Positions 25,865 to 38,350 are shown, counted from the first letter of the stretch. The stretch: 64,000 nt of DNA from Vespula vulgaris (GCF_905475345.1 NC_066586.1:18764812-18828811); one strand, 5' to 3'. Numbers and translations: made by a program. Notes: generated from the sequence alone by a model not told the origin.

Positions 25865-27177
25865 GAGATACACACATTTAAACGAAACAAAAATGGCAGA
25901 GATCGCGTTGTTTCCCGGAGAATAAAGATTTCTTTTTCTTTTCTTCTATTTTGGTTTATTCTCATTTTCTTTTTTCTATTTTTATCTTTTTTACATTTTC
26001 GAGGTCTTTCCCCCTCGGAATTCAAATTTCGTAAAGAGAAAAACTCTTAACAAGCTCGGTTCGCGTTACCGCGACGAAATATTTTTTCAGTCCTGTATGA
26101 ATCCTTAAGAAAAAAAAAGAAAGAAGAAAAAATGGAGAATAGAAAAAAAAGGAAGTAGTAAAAGAAAAGTGTATCTTGCGAAATCGATTTTTTGTCTTGA
26201 CGAAAAGAGACGATAGATCGATCGATCGATCGATCCATTCGAATAAACGTACAAAGTTATGCTATTTATCACGAAGAATGTTTTCCTTTTTCGTTTACGT
26301 ATAATATCGAGGAAAGAGGAAACAACGAAGAGGACTCTTGAGATAGGAAGAATTTTCGAGATCCTCGAGGCACGTCGTAAATTATTTCTTCCGCCGAACG
26401 TGTGTCTGCTCTCTCTCTCTCTCTCTCTATTTCCTTCTTTCTTTCATACAAACACATCATCATCCTACTACACTTTTACAGAATGCAACGCGGACGTGGT
26501 GCATTTCTCTCGTTCCACCTCATCTCGACATCTTTCTTTTCTTCTCCGCATCGTTTCTAGCTCGCGCGTATCCTAATAGATTCTTTTATGCGCAATAACA
26601 AAGCACGTCGGGGCAATCTCCGAACGCGTCTCTCTTTCTCGCGATAGGAGTGCAACGCATTACAAAGGAGAGTGATAGTAGTGTTGGATATAGTACTGTA
26701 CGTGGATACATACATATACGTAGGTACGTACGTAGGTAGGTATTATGGATGAATGGTAGGAGAAGAGGAAATGTCCGTATATAGTCCGTGTGTGAATGAG
26801 AAAGCTGCCTAACGATAATGCAAGATTTATGTTGGCAACGTTTCCACAAGTTGAACAGTTTTACAAATGCGATCCGTTAACCCTTGAGATTTCCCTCTTC
26901 CTTTTTCGATAAAGACTTCAAGGAAATAGTCGTCTATAGATATTTTTATATTTGATATAAAATTTCAAGAGTTCGTAGATATCGATGTGAAAATACGAGA
27001 AGGATAGATAGACGGTTAGATCGGTAGAGATAAAAATAGAGAGAGAGAGAGGGGGGGGGAGAAGTGTAAAAAAAAGAATAAAAAAGGAAAAGAAAAAGAG
27101 AGAAAAAAAATAGATAGGACGAGTAGATAGAAAAACAGAAATTCGTTCGATTCCGTCACGCCTGTAGAAATATCTAT

Positions 27178-27210
<33 letters not shown>

Positions 27211-27700
27211 GAGAGAGAGTTTAACCCGATCCAAAACTCTCTATTTTTTGTTGCAACGTCCTTCGCACTGTATATTTCTGTAAATGCGAAACGTGCACAT
27301 TTACGAGCCCATATTCATGGACCCACGTTTTATGTCATATCCCTGTCGATATTGCCCACGTGAGCTCTTCGTTCATACACACGTGCATATCTTTCGAACG
27401 TCGTGAATACCTCGACGGAATCCGTCGTTCGTTCGTTCGCAAACGCATCCCGTCCCTTTTCTCGAAGTAACAAAGCAAACGAATCTACACACACAAACAC
27501 ACAAACACACACATGTATCGTACAAACTCACTACGTACAACAATATAATGCATACGTTTCTCGCGTAACGTCATTTTCTGCATTCATCGAAGGGAAAAAA
27601 AAAGAAAAGAGAGTAAGAGAAGAAAAAAGAAAAGAAGAGAAAGAAAAAACAAATATCGCAAGGGTGTTACATACGCGTGAAAACACATTGGAAACCACGT
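25301..27700. other. Microsatellite-dense non-coding DNA
   Basis: (TA)n lies at 25490-25530, (GA)n at 25679-25713, (AC)n at 25838-25864, an ATCG run at 26217-26236, (CT)n at 26409-26428 and (GA)n at 27179-27220. A 196-codon minus-strand frame at 25435-26025 crosses the GA, AC and TA arrays and is repeat-driven. I see no supported gene. Confidence 0.6.
25838..25864. repeat. (CA)n microsatellite
   Basis: About 13 AC units preceded by GCGCG words. AC/GT arrays are rarer here than GA/CT arrays. Confidence 0.9.
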
Positions 27701-28460
27701 TATCGCAAAATTAATAGGAAAAATTTCTCTTTTCTCTTCTTTTTTTTTTGCCCTTCCCCTTCTTTCTCTCTTCTTTTTTTTTTTTTTTTTTCCGAACGTA
27801 AATCTTCGTTAATCTTTGAGAGTCCTTTCGATTTAATCGCTCTTTTTTCTTCCTCTCTCTTTTTTCCGCCGTTTTTTATTTCTTTTCTTTCTTTTCGTTC
27901 TTTCTTTTTTTTTTTTTTTGCTTCACCCCCTCCCACTCTCCTTTTTATTCTTTTATTTTTTATAATTTTTTTTTCCCATCCATTTATATTCCACTTCACA
28001 AACCAACGGAGATTCGTTTTACATACTATTGTGACTGTACCTACCACCGTTCGTGGATTTAACTCGAATTCACGAATTCAAATTAAAAGCGACGGCTATC
28101 AAAACGCGATCTGAGGGATATGCGGAAAAAAAGAAATATATATATATGTACACACACGCACGCACACACGCACGCACACGCACACACACACACACACGTT
28201 TATAAAAAGAGAGAGTGAGAGAGAAAGAGAGAGAGAGAGAGAGAAAGACTTCGGGTGATATAAATACAGAACAGAAAAAATATTGAACGAGTATGTGCGT
28301 CTTTGCCAATCGCTCGAGCGTAAGCTGCTTAAATCGTAGATTTTCATTCGGGAACATTTCGAGAAAAGTTTACCCAAGCGTGTATCTCTCCTAAAGCATA
28401 TTGTCGTTTCGTAAAGTTTCAGCTTCGCGTTCTACCGCTCTTCGGAGATTGGACACGTAC

Positions 28461-28467
<7 letters not shown>

Positions 28468-28502
<35 letters not shown>
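28468..28502. repeat. (GA)n microsatellite
   Basis: First of four GA/CT arrays within 0.8 kb. Confidence 0.95.
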
Positions 28503-28510
<8 letters not shown>

Positions 28511-28721
28511 ATAAAGAGGTAGAGTATATTCTGTATGTACGAAATTGCGGCCAGACAACGAGAGCCTGAGGCATTATTGCAAATTCACCGAATGCCGGAC
28601 TGTCTACGGCACTCAGAAAAGCAGAATCCTCTTCGTTCAAGCCAGCCCAACGAGGAAGAGAAACCGAAAGAAAAACCTCTTTTACTTTCTTTCCCTTTTC
28701 TTCGTGTACACCTTCTTTCTT

Positions 28722-28740
28722 TCTCTCTCTCTCTCTCTCT

Positions 28741-28809
<69 letters not shown>
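28722..28809. repeat. Long (CT)n microsatellite
   Basis: About 88 bp of CT with two TTTCT interruptions near its 5' end. It is complementary to the GA arrays on either side. Confidence 0.95.
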
Positions 28810-28812
<3 letters not shown>

Positions 28813-28969
28813 TACTTTTTCTCATAGTTCGCAAATATTTTCGAGGTATGAAACTTTTCAACCGGAAACTTTTCGTATTCATTCTCATACCTCTAGACGC
28901 AGGCCACGATACGTTTGCTCGGTTGGAATCGGTTGGGTGGAGGATTTTACAAGCATGGTCAACAAAAAG

Positions 28970-28999
28970 AGAGATAGAGATAGAGGTTGAGATAGAGAT

Positions 29000-29038
<39 letters not shown>
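28970..29038. repeat. (GATA)/(GA)n array
   Basis: GAGATA-type units pass into pure GA. Confidence 0.9.
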
Positions 29039-29040
<2 letters not shown>

Positions 29041-29226
29041 ATTCTTTCTTTTCATACGTATGGATGTGTTATCGTACGAGTCGACGTTTCGGTCGACCCT
29101 CGAGAATTTTAAAAAAGTCATTAGGATACGATCGATACGTAAATTAACATAAAGTCGTACGGTCGAACGAGGGTAGGAAAGAGGATTTTAAAAAACGAGA
29201 CAGAGGGATTTTCGTAGCATTGAAAG

Positions 29227-29230
<4 letters not shown>

Positions 29231-29274
<44 letters not shown>
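29231..29274. repeat. (GA)n microsatellite
   Basis: About 22 uninterrupted GA units. Confidence 0.95.
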
Positions 29275-29277
<3 letters not shown>

Positions 29278-29933
29278 AGTAATATAGAGTATCGACGATC
29301 GACGATATTTTTCTTACGAAGAAATAAGGATAAGAAAAAAAGAAAAATGCATATAAAGAAACATTGTCGTCGCCGAGCAATCGTCACCGTGCAAAAAAAA
29401 ATAAAAAACAAAAATACAGAAATATATAAAAAAGACAGAAGAAAAAAAGAGAGGAAAGAAAAAAGGAAGCAAAGAATAGAAAAACGAGCCTCTTTCCTTA
29501 TCTAGAAAGAAGTAATCAACGTTTAAAGGTCCGTTCGATCTACGAATATGCAGTTCTTTGAATACGTGCAACGTGTCGTTCAGAGACCGTCGAATTATAA
29601 AAAAATTCGTTGGATGGCCTCGACCCACTCACTTCTCGACGTTTATTCCGTTCGTTTTCCACGGAATTTGAGTTCGGTCGAATCGAGCGGGGTTTACGTG
29701 AACTCGCTCGCTCATCGTTCTCGTTTTGACGTCGACTAACCCAAAACTTTTGGACGCCAAACGACGTGCACGCTCGCGCTATAGAGATCTCTCACCTGGC
29801 TTTAAAACCTCGACGTTGCTGACGTCGCAATATTCTATGGTCGAATAACGGAGCAAAGGCGTAGCTCTTATAAAAATCACGTACTATATGATCCAGCTTA
29901 CCCATATATATATATATGGCCCGTTTATTTCGA

Positions 29934-30106
29934 AATTGATGTGTCGATTTTTTTTTTAAACGAAATATCACATAATCTGTGATTGATTTAGTGTAAGCTT
30001 TTTATTTATAATTTCTTTTATTTATAATCGATATCTTCCAAAATGCCAATGCTTCGTTCGACCTAAAATGTGCCAATAAAAGAAATCGCGTAGCGATTGA
30101 TTATGA
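29934..30106 (+). repeat. Dispersed repeat family, copy B
   Basis: Partner of the copy at 6974-7174. It shares the ordered blocks TTCGAAA, TCGATTTTTTT, CACATAAT..GTGATT, ATTTAGTGT, CCAATG, GTTCGA and TAGCGATTGATTA. The region between the blocks has lengthened by a T-rich insertion relative to copy A. The two copies are about 23 kb apart in direct orientation. Confidence 0.6.
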
Positions 30107-31089
30107 ACTTGTTGTTATTTATAAAACAAAATTTGATCAATATTTATAAAACAAAATATATTTTCCGTGATATTTAATTTTTACTGTTTTTATTTTATTT
30201 CTTATATCTCCTTTCCTCGAAAATTGATAATAAAAAAATCAATGATGTTACTTAACGATCAGAGCTCAACTTCAAAACACGATTGACACGTCGCTCATAG
30301 AATTCTTTTCCTTCTTTTTTCTTTTTTTTTTGCATCCAAACGCCGATTCAACGCCAATCGAATTTCACAAATTCGCAAATTCACTCAACTTTTCTACGAG
30401 TTACAGTTCTCATTATCGCCCGATTTTCTCCTCTCCCTCTCTTCGTACCCCCTTCCAGCGTCATAAATTTTATCGCTTTTATCGTGAAAAAGAAAAAAAA
30501 AAGAGAAAAATAATTCCTATCCTATCTCAAGATCGTTTCCAATTTCTCTATTCCCGATCGATATCGATATGATATTTTCATTGAAAACAATTAAATCAAC
30601 ACCGGACGATTTCCGATCGCTGGCAACGTCCGAATAATGCATATTATTCGATGAGGTAGAAAAAGAGGGTGAAAAAGAGAGAAAAAAAAAGAGACAGAGA
30701 GAGAGAGAGAGAGAGAGAAGGGAGGAAGAGGATGAGAGTATAATAACGAGTGCCGTGAACGTCGATACTTCGAATTTTACGATCCATATTTTCCATAAAT
30801 TCGCAGTTTGCTGTTCTACGCCGATGTCGAACCTCTTTTTCTATCCGATAGTTCACCCGCACGAACGACCACAACCTCTTTCCATCTCTCTCTCTCTCTC
30901 CTTTTCTCTTTATTTCTCTCTCTTTCTCTCTCTTTCCTCGAAGAGACGTCTCCTTTGCTTCTTTTCGTTTTACTCGACGCTCCTTGAGAAGGCGGTAATT
31001 GGCGGGAGCTTCGACGATCCACTCGTCGAGAATCACTTTGGTGCGCCTCCAACTTTCAACTCACCCCCTCCCCTTCCCCCTCCTCCCCC

Positions 31090-31243
31090 TTCTCCTCCTC
31101 CTCCTCCTCCTCCTCCTTCGTCCTTCTTTCTCACTCCCTTCGACACTTTTCTTTTCTTCACTTTTCCTCTCTACCTCTTCTTCGTTCTACCTTTCTTCTC
31201 CTTCTCTTCCTCCTCCTCCTCCTCCTCCTCCTCCTCCTCCTTC
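31090..31243. repeat. Two (CTC)n trinucleotide arrays
   Basis: CTC/TCC units at about 31090-31118 and 31205-31243, separated by pyrimidine-rich sequence. They produce poly-Pro, poly-Ser or poly-Leu depending on frame. Confidence 0.9.
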
Positions 31244-31306
31244 TTTTCTTTCACCTACTCCTTCGTTCTCGAGATGCCGGAAAAAATCAATTTCAATGCC
31301 TCTTTG

Positions 31307-31331
31307 TAGCACCGTAGTATAGCCGGTGCTA
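31307..31331. repeat. 8-bp GC-containing inverted repeat
   Basis: TAGCACCG at 31307-31314 and CGGTGCTA at 31324-31331, separated by nine bases. A short stem; its role is unknown. Confidence 0.6.
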
Positions 31332-31340
31332 GCTTTCCCC

Positions 31341-31669
31341 AATGGGCGTCAGACGACTGAAAATAATGGATCGAGTCTAAGTGAACCACGAGAATTAGTA
31401 AATGAATCTTTTTTCTTTCTTCATCCTTTTTATATTTTCTCTCTTTTCTCTCTTTTCTCTTTCTTTTTTTTTTTGTTTTTCATCAGCAGACCAGGAAAGA
31501 TTACAATGAGTAAAGAATAATCGATTTCAACGTAGCGAACCGAACGCGTCCTCAAAACGCCAATGCCTTTATTACAACGTAATCGTATGAACGATAATTC
31601 GATTTTAAAGTTCAATCCAACATGGTGATGTCTCTCTCTCTCTCTCTCTCTCTCTCTTCCTTTCTCTCT

Positions 31670-31708
<39 letters not shown>

Positions 31709-31867
31709 TCTTTCTCTCTATCTATCTCGTTCCTTGTTTGCATTATTTTCGAACGAACGTACTCGATCGAGCGGTTAGTTAATAATAATAATTGTTCCAG
31801 GTGAAAACTTCACGTCGTATTTTATCGTACGTTTAATAATTATTATCGATGAGACAGAAAGAGAAAA

Positions 31868-31905
<38 letters not shown>

Positions 31906-34201
31906 GTAGATAGATAGAAAGAGAGAAAACACTTAATTGATAGAGTCAATAATTGATCAATTATTCTTCCTGTCATTTTTATAAATTTACAATTATTTCT
32001 AATATCCTGGCCTTTTTCTTTTTTTCTTTTACCGTTTTGATTTACTTTCACACTCTTCATATTCTGTTTGTTCAGAAGTGAATAAAAAAAAAAGAAAAAA
32101 AAAAAAGAAAAACAAGAAAGGAAATTCAATCTTCATCGTACAAGGTGTGTGTTTGTCGATCTAGAAAACTTATTCGTCGGTAGGAGGAACATCGGTACGT
32201 TGACCTAGATAATTTCTTTGAAAAGCACCTATTCGGTACCGAGCTAGTGATAAAAACTCGATCGTAAAAATGCAGGCAAATTTCGTGAATCGGAAGATCG
32301 ACGAATCGAAGAGTGCCTGTAAAAAAAAAAGAAAAAATAAAAAAGAAAAAGGAGAAGGATTTCTTATCTCGACATCTGACTCTTTCCTTAACATATGGCG
32401 AACGTTCCCATAAAAAAAAGAAGAAAAATATGGACGACATAGGGACGAACAGAAAAAACTGATATCTCATTCTCTCGTCTCTAATATCTCTTCAAATTCG
32501 ACTAAATTCGTTTTCTTTTTTTCTTTTATTCAATTGTCGATTCCTCTCGTCTCGTTGAATCAAAATACGAATTCGTACGAATACGCTCGATCGATTTATT
32601 TTTTTTCTGTTTCTTTTTATTTATTTATTTATTTATTTATCTTCTTCTTTTATATATATATATATATGTATATTATTTTATTTTCATTTTATTTTATTTC
32701 ATTCGATTTCATTTCTCTTTTCCTTCCTCGTACCAAAACGAAATTTTATTAATGAATTTGCATCGTACACAACGCGATATAAATATGTATGTTTAGATAG
32801 AAAGAGAGCTTAATATTCGAATAATATTCTCTGACACTTGTTATCGATACGATAAAAAAGGCGAGACCCGATTAAATTTTCTTTTTTCTCGTAGTTACTT
32901 TTATGAATTTCATAAATCCTACGATACAAACTATACATACAAACTATACACATATGCGTGGGCGAGCTACGATTAAAGCGATCTCGTTGTTAGAATCAGC
33001 ATTTTCTGGTTTAAACGAAGGAGATACGAAGAAGATACGAGCGTGTTACGAGCTTAACATCACAAAGTTGACCTGAGTTCACAAAGTGCTAGGAATTATT
33101 CAGTGGGAGTTAGTAAATTTCTTTTTTTCCTTTTATTTTCTGTTAAATTACTTGCCGGCTATACTTTATATATATATATATATACTGACTTCATACGTCT
33201 ATACAGAAATCGGAACCTTTTGATTTCTTTTGAACGTTTTCAACGTAGATACATCATAGAATTTCTCTTGGCCGAACGAAAAAAAAAAAAAGAAAGTGAT
33301 ATAAATTGAAATGCAGAAAAGTTAAACGAAAACCATGAGTAAGCCGTTGAAACGTTAAACTTCATCAGAATGTAAATCCAAATCCGGGAATTATCCATGC
33401 TGCTACTCTTGATTTCGTCTATCTCCTGTAGTATATCGAGTTTGGTTAGTTTTCGAAAAAGAAAAAGAAGAAAAAGAAAAGGATGAAAAAACGAAACGAA
33501 AGTAAAATAAAAACAAAATAATATGTATACATAAATATATATATGTAAATATTAAGATTAAGAGAAGGAGGGGAGAATTTAGAAAAGTTGGGAGATAGGG
33601 AGATGAAAAAAGGAGAACGTCGTCGTGACGGCCATCTTGTAGAGAAACTAATTAAACGAGATTTTACATAATTAAGGGGGTCAGCCTGATAAAGTGACAA
33701 GAACTTTTATAAACGTACTTTCTGTCCAGACAGTTCGTTCATATATAATTCACGACAGCTTCGAAAAACGAGTCCCAAACGAGTCTTATAAGTATCCAAA
33801 AGATGAGAGTCAAGAAAAGAAAGATGAAGAAGGACAAAGAGAGAAGTTGGTGTAATGTACGGAGAAAGAAAAAAGATAGACAAAAAAGGAAAAAAAAGAA
33901 AGAAAGAAAGGAAAAGAAAGAGATGACTTCGTTTTGTTAAAAACGTTTCAAACCTTTAGAAATAACCACCATAAATATTTCTTATACATGTATATTAAAC
34001 TAAATTCATTAAACCGAAACCTCATCGTCCCGGTTGTCTACTTATCTTCTTCTACTACTTTCCTTTGAGCTTTACATCTTTCGTCCAATTAACTTTCGAG
34101 TAACTTTAATGTTCTTCGTGCAAAGCCAGTCAGAAGGACGACGAACTTGGCCGGTATCGTCCCGAATCACAAATCACGATGTTTTCGTGCCAACGAATGA
34201 A

Positions 34202-34237
<36 letters not shown>

Positions 34238-34531
34238 CTTGTTTTTCCTGTTCTTCTCTTCTTTTTTTTTTTATTTTTCTTCTTTCGTCGAAAGAATTTC
34301 CAACTAACGGAGTAACGGGCGCAAAGACGTTTCGAAGATTTCTTACAATCGGTATTCAGGTTTTGTGAGACCCGATTAAGTCACGTATCGAAAGAGATTC
34401 CATACGAAACCGTTCGTTTTAAAAATATCTTCTTCAAGTGCAAATACCTGCACATATTTAAATTTACAAGAAAGCTCAAATACTTTTACATATCATTTGA
34501 CATTAATTTCTTTCTTTTCGTTTCTTTTTCT

Positions 34532-34563
<32 letters not shown>

Positions 34564-34756
34564 TCCTTTTCAAAGATCTCTACTTACGTCGAACGAAAGG
34601 GAAAGTAAAGTAAAAAAAATTTTTAATTAATTGACGTACGAAACGTTCGATCATACACGCGAGAAAGTAACGTCGTGTAAGAAAGTGCTATTTTCCGCGG
34701 TGTAATTCTTGGATGGAACATCCATCTTGCTGGATGCACGAAAAAGAAAGGTAGAA
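31341..34756. other. AT-rich non-coding DNA with simple repeats
   Basis: It contains (CT)n at 31629-31704 (two runs), (GA)n at 31868-31905, (TA)n at 34206-34236 and TTCT units at 34534-34565. The rest is unique AT-rich sequence. The numerous small frames are poly-Phe/Leu/Lys and show no domain. I see no supported gene. Confidence 0.6.
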
Positions 34757-34774
34757 AGATAGATAGATAGATAA

Positions 34775-34842
<68 letters not shown>
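34757..34842. repeat. (GATA)n tetranucleotide array
   Basis: About 21 GATA units with one AAAT-type interruption. GATA is both a classic tetranucleotide satellite motif and the core site of GATA-family factors. Here the simplest reading is a microsatellite. Confidence 0.95.
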
Positions 34843-35104
34843 TGAGATAGAGAAAAGTTACGAGAACACACGTTGTCGATATCTATCGTTGAGTTTTTAA
34901 TGGATTAGACGCATCCGTTAAAGCCCTGCCACCTCTTTTCCTCTCCTCTTATCGATGTTTGTCGAGTTTGGTTAATTCGCCGTAAAATTTGTGATTAATG
35001 TGGCTTTAATGTATAGATATAAAATATATACATACATACGTAGATACGTAGAAAACATCAGATATGAGCGTCAGATTGCACGAACGTTTTTCATTTTTCT
35101 TTCA

Positions 35105-35135
<31 letters not shown>

Positions 35136-35794
35136 TTTTCTCTTTGTTCGGTAATAAAAAAATAATTAAATGAAAGAGCACGCGTTGCAGAAAGATAAAT
35201 GAAAAATAAAAAGAAATATATCCAAACACACACACACACAGGTACGCACATACACGCTCGCACAAACACACGTACGCTCGCGTACATATCATCACATATA
35301 TTTCTATGCTTTTGTTCTTCATCCATATTGAAAGGAATTAATTGAACGTAAAAAATACGTGAGTAACGTTCGGTCGTTTGATTTCCCATAAAAATTGCTG
35401 ATAAATCACTCGCGATATGTTATTCGATGGAAACAACGATAACAAAGAGAGAAAGAGATAGAAAAAGAAAGAAAGAGAAAGAGACAGACAGACAGACAGA
35501 GAAAAAGTTCTACTGATCATAGGTAAAGTACGACGTTAATGCGATTGATACTTTGAGAAACTCTCGACGAGCTCGTTTGTAAAGAAGACTACTATCATCG
35601 TTTCTTTAACTACCTATCTATCCATCTATCTATCCATCTATCTATCTATCTATCTATCTATGTCTCTCCTTTCCTCTCTCTTTACTAGCTCTTAGGTTCT
35701 CTCGGAAATCGGTGTGTAAGGAAAGTGGCTCCTTTGGTGAAACACCTAGCCACGTAATGGATCCAAAACCGATAACGAGAAGAAATGGAAACAC

Positions 35795-35830
<36 letters not shown>

Positions 35831-36135
35831 AGAAACCTTACTAAAGCCTTTGAAGAAAGGCACTCTTGCTTTTTATCTTCGCTGTTAAAGCCGGACATCG
35901 GATTTTCCAAAGCGAGAAACGACATCGATTTTCGAGTTTCGTTATAGCAGTACAAAGTTAATGTTTTCTACTCTTCCCTTCTCTCTTTTACCCCTCAAAT
36001 CATCCCCATTTTCTCTTGGAGATCACATAGATTTCTTAGGCGTATTGATAAGAACGTTAGTTTTCCTATCGTTCGTCTCTTTCTTGTTTATAGGATTTAA
36101 AGATTTTATGGTGGATTGAAGGTGAATCGTACGTA

Positions 36136-36157
36136 CGTATAAACGTACGTTTATACG
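36136..36157. repeat. Perfect 22-bp palindrome
   Basis: The left half CGTATAAACGT is the exact reverse complement of the right half ACGTTTATACG with no spacer. It is preceded by a CGTACGTA word and followed by CGAA/CGAG repeats. It could be a dimeric protein-binding site, but a chance product of ACGT-rich composition is also possible. Confidence 0.85.
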
Positions 36158-37167
36158 AACGAACGAACGAGCGTTTCGAGAATTAAATCGATCTCCGAGA
36201 GTATCGACTTTACTTCTTGTTACGACTTATCTTTGATCGTTTCCAATTTTTAAGCTCAAAGTGTCCGACGCGTTGACGTATTCTTCTTCTTTTTTTTTTT
36301 GCCAATTTTATATGTTTGTTTGTTTGTTTGATTTGTTCATTCGTTTGTTTTGCGTGTGTTTGAATGAAGTAAGGAAAAAAGAGAAGAGAAAGAAAGAGGG
36401 AAAGGATACATCGTGATTCGTTTAGCAAAGGACGACAAATTTTCACAAATTTTCCTTTTCGTTTGCACAACGCGCCGAACTATTCGTTCTTACTCGCGTT
36501 TGTTATTTACTTTTTTCGGTTCGTTCTTAATTGCTTATAAAACGTTACGAAAGCTTTGATTTCTATTTAACCAAGCACGAACGTTAATGGGAGACGATTT
36601 CGAATTAGCTCGTGGAAACTTAGATATTCCGCCTCTCTCTTTCTCTGTGTGTATATTTCTCTTTATTCTAATCATATAAGACAACTTAGATATCCCTTAT
36701 TTAAAAATAAATCGTGTTCTATCTCCTTTAAAATTGTAATGTGATAAACATATTAAATTTCTAACAGAAGTGAGTCATAACAGATTCGTCGACTTCCCAA
36801 AAAATGAATTCCTTAGATTTTAACGACAACGCGAAAGTATCGGTTGATTCAAGGAGAAAGAAATTCTCGAAATTTTGCCGATGTCGAACAGAACGGTAAC
36901 GATATCGTCTAGCGCGATAATTCTCTTCTTTTTTATTTTTTGAACATTTTTTTTTCTTTTTTTTTTACGGAATATTCTCGTGAAAGGCGACAAGCGAAAT
37001 GCAACGTGCACAATGGCCGTGCGTAGTACTATAAAAGCGAATGGCCCCCAGTTATTACGATGTAAGCGATCATTGAATTCTTTCTAAAATGAAACTTTAT
37101 ACATATCTCTATACGTTTTTCTATTTCTGCATTCGTACGCATTTTCTTTCCTTTTATATTTTTATCT

Positions 37168-37171
<4 letters not shown>

Positions 37172-37216
<45 letters not shown>
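37172..37216. repeat. (TA)n microsatellite
   Basis: About 22 AT units. Confidence 0.95.
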
Positions 37217-37218
<2 letters not shown>

Positions 37219-37740
37219 CTTTATTGTAATCGGTTCAATTACGATCGATTAATATCGTATTTATCACTATCGTTCTATTTGCATTCCTTTCATTTCGTTT
37301 CGTTTAACTTGTGTTTTTTATAACTTCGAAAAAGATGATAAAATCTTTGAAATCGGAATCTTTGAAAATTAGTCTCGTTAATTTCATACGAGACTAGTAA
37401 TTAATTTAATCGTTCCATTAATTAGATTCGTCTTTCTCTCTCCCTCTCTCTTCATTAGAACATCGACTCGCTTGGCATAATTCAAATGGGACACATCTTG
37501 TATATCTACAATTTACATAGATTCTATTCGTATAGCTCAAAGAGAATTCAAGCAACTATCACTCTCAACGTTTGACAAATCTTACCAAAAGAGCTTATAA
37601 TTCTCGCAGTCTACGTCGTAATGGAACTACTACGTAATTTCTACTTTTGAATATATCGAAAGAGAAAGAAAAATACATTTTACATCGATCGTATATCTAC
37701 GTACTATGGAAACGTTAAGAGAAAACAATAGATTTAGTTT

Positions 37741-38350
37741 GTGGTAGTTTGCCGGTGAGACCGTGCTCGTGCTTATCAAGACCAACAGTCTCGAACATTT
37801 ATTTCTCGAGTTTCAATGCTTTTCGTTGATTGGAAAAGAAGATGAAAAGGTTGAAACGTGGAAGAGAGGGGAGGGGGGAGGCGGGGAGGGGGTGAGGGTT
37901 GAGATTTTCGTCTCTTGGAAAAGTTTCACGAGGAGACGGAAAGGAATGGAGAACGGAGTTGTCGTCGAGTTTAAACCACAAAATATCGAGTAACTTCGGC
38001 AGTACGTCAGTACTCGCGCCGGTGAGCCTCGGCGTCTCTCGAAGCGGAAAAGCCGCTCTCCTCTCTCGTGGGAACCACTCGAGGAGAATCTTCGACGCGA
38101 ACGAGAATCCTCGGTCCCATTCCTCCGCGAGCTTTGCACGCTCGACTTAAGTGTGAACAACCGCGAAACTTGCCATTTCTTCGCCACTACCAAGCATCGT
38201 CGCGCTCTTCTAACTCGCATCCCCTCCTACCCTCAATCCACCTCCCTCAATCTACCTCCTTCAATCCTCCCTTTTTACCCCACTCTCTTCTATTCGTGGA
38301 GAGACCACGAACCATTTTATCCCACAGATTCTCCTCCCGTTAACTTTTAA
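37741..38350. promoter_or_regulatory. CpG-rich, non-repetitive island (possible promoter, non-coding exon or enhancer)
   Basis: About 600 bp is clearly richer in G+C and CpG than its flanks. It includes a G-run block near 37866-37895 and a C-rich 3' end. An arthropod initiator-like TCAGT lies at 38007-38011 and a donor-like CCG|GTGAGC at 38022. Frames of 76 to 135 codons on both strands overlap here, which is what high GC content with few stops would give. None has a recognised domain. The role is unknown. Confidence 0.35.

Larger units (their letters stand above)
27701..29540. other. T-rich tract then alternating GA/CT microsatellite cluster
   Basis: The segment 27720-27980 is almost pure pyrimidine. 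A CA/CG-rich array lies at 28149-28199 and GA-rich sequence at 28207-28247. Four long GA/CT arrays follow between 28468 and 29274. Long open frames on both strands (up to 200 codons) run through these arrays and are artefacts. Confidence 0.65.
29541..31340. other. Complex island, dispersed repeat copy B, then pyrimidine-rich DNA
   Basis: The stretch 29540-29880 is CpG-rich and non-repetitive, with a TATAAAAA word near 29869. Copy B of the dispersed repeat follows. After unique AT-rich DNA come (GA)n at 30684-30718, CT-rich sequence at 30884-30935 and two CTC/TCC trinucleotide arrays (31090-31118 and 31205-31243). The 184-codon frame at 30755-31309 is mostly Ser/Pro/Leu low complexity. I see no supported gene. 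Confidence 0.55.
34843..37740. other. AT-rich non-coding DNA
   Basis: (CT)n lies at 35107-35134, CTAT units at 35585-35661, (GA)n at 35804-35830, TTTG units near 36314-36330 and (TA)n at 37172-37216. A perfect palindrome sits at 36136-36157. A TATAAAAG word at 37030-37037 lies in a short more complex stretch (36960-37080). I see no supported gene. Confidence 0.6.

Noticed and set aside
25435..26025. 196-codon minus-strand frame
   Set aside because: It crosses TA, GA and AC arrays. The translated product is a chain of dipeptide repeats.
28545..29147. 200-codon frame across the GA/CT arrays
   Set aside because: It is kept open by poly-Ser/Leu and poly-Arg/Glu repeats, with overlapping long frames on both strands.
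30755..31309. 184-codon Ser/Pro-rich frame
   Set aside because: It is explained by CTC/TCC and CT arrays, and the non-repetitive parts show no recognisable domain.
34757..34842. GATA array as a GATA-factor control element
   Set aside because: A pure tetranucleotide microsatellite explains it, and there is no independent regulatory evidence.
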